Source of the DNA: Phycisphaerae bacterium
Lineage (GTDB): Bacteria > Planctomycetota > Phycisphaerae > Sedimentisphaerales > UBA12454
Assembly: GCA_028712345.1 (NCBI GenBank)
Contig: JAQTQF010000053.1
Location: forward strand, 1-9,327
DNA length: 9,327 nucleotides
Direction: 5' to 3'
In this document: positions 5,655-9,327 of the stretch, piece after piece
Layout of the letters: each line of letters begins with the position of its first letter
How positions within the stretch are numbered: the first letter of the stretch is position 1
Position numbers and translations under genes: made by a program
Notes under the pieces: generated by a model
The model's input: only the letters and a program-made list of their open reading frames with translations
What the model was told of the DNA's origin: nothing
Databases searched by the model: none

Positions 5655-8591
5655 TCAATCCTGTATTCTCTCCCAGCCGTATGATGACCCTGATTCTTCT
5701 ATATTCCAGACCTCTTTGACAAATCCCGCTCCGGGACAGAGATAGCTGTCGTCCATATTGCCGCTGCCGATATCACCCCAGCGGTATTGCATGCATCCTG
5801 TATATGGCCCTGCACCGGTTGACATCTGGGGAACAGTCTGATCCAAGGCGATTACCTCATGGTACTCGGAACCTATAAGCGAAAGTACCTGTCTTTCGAC
5901 CGGATGTGCTGGCAGAAAAATCGGGGCGTTTTCAGGCATATCAGCCTGCCATGATACCGGGTCGCCGCTGTAATCGGCACCTGTAACTTTAAGTACCCGC
6001 AGATTACCCTGTATATCCTGGGCAATACGCAGGTCATAATATTCCACCGCAGGGATTTGACCGTGTCCAAGTATCCGCATTATAAGCGTCTTGACTTCCA
6101 TCACTGTCTCTGTGCCTGTAAGTGAATATGACCGCGTAGCACCGGTGAAGCTGCCGTAACCGGCAAGGCTGTAGCTATCGCCTACATCTATCAGGCCAAG
6201 CCATGAATTTGTGATTACATCCGAAATGCTGTCAAATCTGGCGAAGTCGGAAGCTTTCTTTACGAAGATATCGAAGGTGTAATCATCCTCATCCTGCCCG
6301 TTAGAGGCCATAACGTCTTTGCCGGCACTGATAGCTGTTTCCATAATGAAGCCGCCACCAAAATCAAGGGTGGCTATGCCATTTGAGTCTACGGAAGCTG
6401 TACCACTTTCACTCCAGCTGTTGCTGTCATGATTCGTCATTATGCCCACAAATGAGCCATCACTTTCGAATGTAATTATTCCCGTCTCGAAACCAAAATT
6501 ATCAGGCAGACCATTTTTCTGAGTACTCATACTACGCAAATACCATGTCCCGCTCAGGTCCGAAACCGAATAAGATGTCCCCTGTTTTACAAGTACATCG
6601 AGATATAAAGCATCTTCCTGTTGAAAATTCCCAATCAGAAAATCTTTTCCGGCACTTAGAGCGTTTTGCCAGAACTCCTCGGTACCATCAAAGTCCCATG
6701 TTACTATGCCTTGAGAATCTACAGAAACAGTTCCACTTTCCTGCCAGCTATCGCCGTTGCAGTCAGTCATTGTTCCTGTAAAGGAACCGTCTGCAAGTAC
6801 TGTAAAAACACCCGTATCATAGCCAAAATTGTCAGGCTGGCCGTTCTGCTGGGTTATGATACTCCGCAAACGCCAGATGCCTGTCAGATCGGAACCGGAA
6901 TATGTATCCGCCTTTTTGACGAAGATATCTATCCCCAACTCATCGGCATCATCTTTGAAGTTGTGCAGCATTACATTTTTGCCTGTATTTAAAGGGGCAC
7001 TCATTGTGTAGCCGTCACTGAATGTAAATACTGCCGCTGCGTTAACTATTGATACCGTCCCGCTTTCCGGTTTGAAATTACCCTGATTATCTTCTCCAAT
7101 ACCGGCGAAAAAGCCGTCATTGTAAAAATTAAATTCAGCCGTGTAATAACCGAAATCATCCGGCTGACCGTCCTGCTGAGTCTGAATATTCCGTAAATAC
7201 CAAACGCCCTGAATATCGGCTATGTTTCCATAAGGTGTTGTGTCAACAACATAATGCCAGATGGATTCACTGAGCCAGTTCTCGGCAAGCCTGAGTAAAT
7301 CGTTAAAATCTACAACTCCCTCCTGATCGAAATTAGATTCCAATGAACCGGACTGCATCCACTGGTTGGCAAAGATTGCAAAGTCTGACATATTCACCGT
7401 ACCATTACCGCTGAGGTCAGGACCTTCTTTTTGAGCGGCATATGGCATTACAATTGTATCCGCATTGACAGGTATGCTATCAGTGATTTGTAAAGTAACC
7501 GATGTGTTTAGATACCTGCTGTGAACCGCGGTAGCAGTATATGTTCCGCTCGGAACATTTTGAATTATATACTCACCATGTTTGCCCACATCAATGAAGC
7601 CTGCAAAAGCCCCTGTGGCTTGGTCGGTTAATACAACCACCGCATCAAGGACCGGCTGAGAGTTCTCATTTATTACACGGCCAATAACGAAACTCCCTTG
7701 TGATGCACAAGCAAGGTTAACATCTGATGTACCAGCAGAAATATTGAACTGAGCGTCGTGAACGGCCATGGCTTCTTGGTCACCTTCCGTCTCTTGCTCA
7801 AGCATAAGATAAACGTCATAGTTCATACCTGTCGGCAACCCACTGATTGTAAACGTGCCAGGTGCGACCAGGAAATCTTCCCCCACGCCTCTTAACAGGC
7901 ATACACGGTTAGCATCGATTACCGTTCCAGCCTCGACAGCGGCGATAAAAAAACCACCTTCATAAGGGTAACTACCCGGATTGGTAACACTGCCGGATAT
8001 TGTTGCACCATTGTCAGCCGAATAGACTATGATATCGTTTACATCAATCGTCTGGCTGATATCGTTTACAGTTATATGCTGATGAAAGTCGTTGTAATTT
8101 TCTTCATTGAGACTCATTACATATTCGCCAAGAGGAAGTCTTATCTGATACATTCCATTTGTATCCGTAGTACCATCGCCGCTGCAGTATATTCCATCGT
8201 AGTCGTATTCTACCCCTGCCATGGGTGCCATATTAATATCTTTGATATAGCCCCGAACAAGTGCACCTTTTTGCAGGGCAATTATCTGGCTGCTTTTGTT
8301 TTGACCTTCGGCCAGATATACTTCTCTGCAGTCCGATGGCTGGCAGGCATATCCCGTGTTAATTTCTGGACATGCTCTTATTTCAGCAAATCCTTCGGGC
8401 AAACCATCAAGCAGGAAACCACCGTCAGAATTGGTCACATCGTTTGTCCAGAAAGATTGAGCCTCGTTCCAGTAAGTTACCTCGATGCCGGCAAGGGGTT
8501 CAGCTGTTTGGGCATCTATCAATCTGCCTGATATGGAACCGGCAAATACTATCTGGGGCAGCAACAGCAGCATAAAAATTATGTGTCTCAT
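5655..8591 (-). CDS. Secreted multidomain protein with internal dockerin and triple repeat
   Basis: A 978-residue exported protein. A signal peptide (MRHIIFMLLLLPQIVFA, cleavage near 17/18) is followed by four beta-sandwich domains of carboxypeptidase-regulatory/Cna-B type (about 18-106, 108-190, 195-295 and 299-382). Next is a dockerin-like pair of calcium loops: D392-x-S-x-N-G...D403 and N420-x-D-x-E-G...D431, ending in AENWL. Three tandem ~109-residue beta-rich repeats (459-567, 568-677, 678-786) each open D-[IL]-x-G-x-W-x-L-R and contain DNFGY-like and SGT-V-S motifs. The final ~190 residues are unassigned. The dockerin is internal, not terminal. ATG 8591 has GGAGG at 7-nt spacing; the TTG codons at 8597/8594 lie inside that ribosome site and are not starts. 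No catalytic motif is evident, so an extracellular structural or binding role is likely. It is preceded by a mini-dockerin gene on the same strand. Confidence 0.88.
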   Translation of the reverse strand: MRHIIFMLLLLPQIVFAGSISGRLIDAQTAEPLAGIEVTYWNEAQSFWTNDVTNSDGGFLLDGLPEGFAEIRACPEINTGYACQPSDCREVYLAEGQNKSSQIIALQKGALVRGYIKDINMAPMAGVEYDYDGIYCSGDGTTDTNGMYQIRLPLGEYVMSLNEENYNDFHQHITVNDISQTIDVNDIIVYSADNGATISGSVTNPGSYPYEGGFFIAAVEAGTVIDANRVCLLRGVGEDFLVAPGTFTISGLPTGMNYDVYLMLEQETEGDQEAMAVHDAQFNISAGTSDVNLACASQGSFVIGRVINENSQPVLDAVVVLTDQATGAFAGFIDVGKHGEYIIQNVPSGTYTATAVHSRYLNTSVTLQITDSIPVNADTIVMPYAAQKEGPDLSGNGTVNMSDFAIFANQWMQSGSLESNFDQEGVVDFNDLLRLAENWLSESIWHYVVDTTPYGNIADIQGVWYLRNIQTQQDGQPDDFGYYTAEFNFYNDGFFAGIGEDNQGNFKPESGTVSIVNAAAVFTFSDGYTMSAPLNTGKNVMLHNFKDDADELGIDIFVKKADTYSGSDLTGIWRLRSIITQQNGQPDNFGYDTGVFTVLADGSFTGTMTDCNGDSWQESGTVSVDSQGIVTWDFDGTEEFWQNALSAGKDFLIGNFQQEDALYLDVLVKQGTSYSVSDLSGTWYLRSMSTQKNGLPDNFGFETGIITFESDGSFVGIMTNHDSNSWSESGTASVDSNGIATLDFGGGFIMETAISAGKDVMASNGQDEDDYTFDIFVKKASDFARFDSISDVITNSWLGLIDVGDSYSLAGYGSFTGATRSYSLTGTETVMEVKTLIMRILGHGQIPAVEYYDLRIAQDIQGNLRVLKVTGADYSGDPVSWQADMPENAPIFLPAHPVERQVLSLIGSEYHEVIALDQTVPQMSTGAGPYTGCMQYRWGDIGSGNMDDSYLCPGAGFVKEVWNIEESGSSYGWERIQD
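6234..7217 (-). repeat. Three tandem ~109-codon repeats within the secreted protein
   Basis: The repeat units begin with the Asp codons at 7217, 6890 and 6560, and each ends in a D-[IV]-[FL]-V-K-[KQ] strand. Shared landmarks are the G-x-W-x-L-R opening, Q-[DN]-G-x-P-D-[DN]-F-G-[YF], D-G-x-F-x-G, ESGT-x-S-[VI] and L/I-x-[AT]-GK-[DN]-[VF]. Units two and three look closest to each other at protein level. The DNA is too diverged to be a recent duplication. Confidence 0.8.
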
Positions 8592-8632
8592 CAACAATCC
8601 TCCATATAAAATGTTTTGTAAAAAATAGTCAT

Positions 8633-8795
8633 TTATTCGACACCAGTAAGCCAGTTACCGGCAAAAGCACAAAAGTCCGCAAAATTAACAGTACCATCAC
8701 CGGACAGATCCGCCTGCGTAAACGGCTGGGTATTACCATTTCACCATCGCAGTAAACAGCAACAGAACAATAAAAGGCTTTATCACTTTATTCAT
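8633..8795 (-). pseudogene. Mini-dockerin secreted protein, frameshifted
   Basis: ATG 8795 has GGAG at 8-nt spacing and opens a signal-peptide-like MNKVIKPFIVLLLFTAMV, but hits TAA after 20 codons. In another frame the DNA continues as NGNTQPFTQADLSGDG and then a full single dockerin calcium loop ending FAGNWLTGVE with a TAA at 8633. Removing one A from the AAA at 8741-8739 (minus-strand GTG-AAA-TGG) joins both parts into one 53-residue product. Either a one-base insertion killed the gene, the read has an error, or the shift is programmed. The product would be a signal peptide plus half a dockerin. It lies 41 bp upstream of the large dockerin-containing gene, probably in one transcript. Confidence 0.75.
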
Positions 8796-8878
8796 AACGC
8801 TATCTCCAATAAAATCTTCATAAAACAAAATTTAATTTCGTGAATATTGGAAGGCTTCTGGAAGGTGTAGAAATGCAC

Positions 8879-9056
8879 AAAAAAAGAGGGCACTGCTACA
8901 TCATGCCTATTCAAGGCTCGCCAGAGCCCATACAGAACATGCAAGCAGCGCCCCGTATCGGGGGCACTGTTCTCTTGCGTTTCTGTACAGTCAAAACTGG
9001 CGATTTTGAATAGAACGCCAAAAGTTCAGTGAACTTTCTTCAATATTCAATTGTCG
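8879..9056 (-). ncRNA. Predicted structured RNA or leader, family not recognised
   Basis: Nested complementary arms cover 8907-9013: CTATTCAA/TTGAATAG, TCGCCA/TGGCGA, TACAGAA/TTCTGTA, GCAAG/CTTGC and an apical stem. On the minus strand the apical stem is nine pairs, CAGUGCCCC with GGGGCGCUG, including one G-U, closing a 6-nt loop. Downstream on the minus strand is CAGUGCCC-UC-U7 (8895-8879), a terminal U-tract. A sigma70-like promoter predicts a start near 9056, giving a transcript of about 178 nt. Competing pairings exist: UUGAAUA near the 5' end (9050-9044) can replace the closing-stem partner, and GGGCGCUG can pair with the copy beside the U-tract. The 83-nt gap to the dockerin gene also allows a cis-acting leader. 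Length and rod shape resemble 6S RNA, but I see no sequence signature that proves it. Confidence 0.6.
9021..9037. repeat. 17-bp perfect palindrome, possible operator
   Basis: AAAGTTCA-G-TGAACTTT is a perfect inverted repeat with a single central base. It lies ~20-35 nt downstream of the predicted transcription start of the structured RNA. This is a typical position for a repressor operator. In RNA it would form a hairpin only after losing central pairs to the loop. Confidence 0.55.
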
Positions 9057-9062
9057 ATGAAC

Positions 9063-9091
9063 AGTTTACCATTTATGCAGCCAAAAGTCAA
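9063..9091 (-). promoter_or_regulatory. Sigma70-like promoter of the structured RNA/dockerin unit
   Basis: On the minus strand TTGACT (9091-9086, five of six consensus bases) and TAAACT (9068-9063, four of six) are separated by exactly 17 bp, predicting a start near 9056. No gene overlaps it; the preceding gene ends at 9160. This is the best bacterial-type promoter in the window and contrasts with the TATA-like sites of the left half. Confidence 0.6.
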
Positions 9092-9159
9092 TCGGGAAAA
9101 TCTCTGGTAAAGTGTATAAGTGCCTTAAAATCATTGCATTGCGCGTGTTAACTAAGTTT

Positions 9160-9327
9160 TTATGAGATATCCAGCCAGGTAAGCTGCTCGATGAGTGACC
9201 GATAGGGATTTTCTATCGAATCAATCGCTTTATAACAGGCTGAGACCGCGGCTGAAGATGTGGCGACAAAGATTATTTTGTCAAACCCCGCATTTTTTAT
9301 TTTATCGAAGTTTGCCTTGATATTCGA
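9160..9327 (-). CDS. C-terminal 55 residues of an unidentified protein
   Basis: The frame is open from the right edge to TAA 9162-9160 and reads as a compact alpha/beta segment: NIKANFDKIKNAGFDKIIFV followed by ATSSAAVSACYKAID and an end at TWLDIS. The pattern of an amphipathic helix, AGFDKIIFVAT strand and helix is like the last Rossmann-type unit of many ATPases and is common at the C-terminus of HerA/DUF87-like proteins, but this is too short to assign. It is on the same strand as the dockerin unit and ends about 70 bp upstream of the predicted -35 site. Confidence 0.6.
   Translation of the reverse strand, partial: SNIKANFDKIKNAGFDKIIFVATSSAAVSACYKAIDSIENPYRSLIEQLTWLDIS

Noticed and set aside
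8076..8531. Plus-strand ORF of 151 residues
   Set aside because: Antisense to the N-terminal beta-sandwich domains of the secreted protein, which has a clear signal peptide and ribosome site.
8907..9013. MITE or other short inverted-repeat transposon
   Set aside because: The arms are nested with internal loops, a promoter lies upstream and a U-tract follows on one strand, and I see no target-site duplication; a structured RNA explains more, though copy number was not checked.
8796..9159. tRNA or SRP RNA gene
   Set aside because: No cloverleaf with a T-loop GTTCRA in the right place and no SRP GGAAG tetraloop motif could be found.
1..9327. Archaeal host for the whole window
   Set aside because: Orc1/Cdc6 and TATA-like boxes suggest it, but the dockerin style, the sigma70-like promoter at 9063-9091 and GGAGG sites favour a planctomycete bacterium; not excluded without marker genes.

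Overview
The window looks like a bacterial chromosome or large replicon from the Planctomycetes, most likely an anaerobic Phycisphaerae/Sedimentisphaerales-type lineage. The main clue is the right half. It encodes a secreted multidomain protein and a small relative, both with the calcium-loop dockerin pattern (DLSGNGTVNMSDF...ANQW, AENWL, AGNWL) that is very common in that group. Their ATG starts follow clear GGAG/GGAGG Shine-Dalgarno sites, and a sigma70-like promoter (TTGACT-17-TAAACT) lies upstream. Host assignment is an inference from protein style, not from a marker gene.

The left half (1-5585) is an accessory module of a different character. On the minus strand, read right to left, it holds an Orc1/Cdc6-family AAA+ ATPase (2909-4009), a 54-residue zinc-ribbon protein (2439-2603), a 260-residue double zinc-ribbon protein (1660-2442), a 107-residue unknown (1410-1733) and a GHKL-type ATPase that runs off the left edge (1-1049). 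Diverging from the Orc1/Cdc6 gene on the plus strand is a two-gene unit: a five-TM protein with a long helical cytoplasmic tail (4138-5202), translationally coupled to a small PD-(D/E)XK-like putative nuclease (5199-5585).

Two signals tie the module together. First, the plus-strand membrane/nuclease unit and the minus-strand zinc-ribbon operon share a composite promoter: a TATA-like box, 12-13 nt, ACGTCCCG, TGAGG, then the start codon. Second, the 300-bp gap just downstream of the Orc1/Cdc6 gene carries at least two ~30-bp direct repeats, two further degenerate inverted copies and a 6-bp-arm dyad. This is the layout expected of an initiator-binding origin region. My reading is an integrated or plasmid-like element with an archaeal-type initiator and possibly archaeal-like promoters, carried in a bacterial genome. 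The function of the element as a whole is unknown. A defence role is possible because of the nuclease, membrane and GHKL components, but it is not shown.

Convergent genes meet at 5585/5655 around a hairpin pair. To the right, on the minus strand, lie the 978-residue secreted protein (5655-8591), a frameshifted mini-dockerin gene (8633-8795), and a predicted structured RNA (about 8879-9056) with competing pairings and a terminal U-tract. The last 55 codons of an unidentified gene (9160-9327) enter from the right edge.
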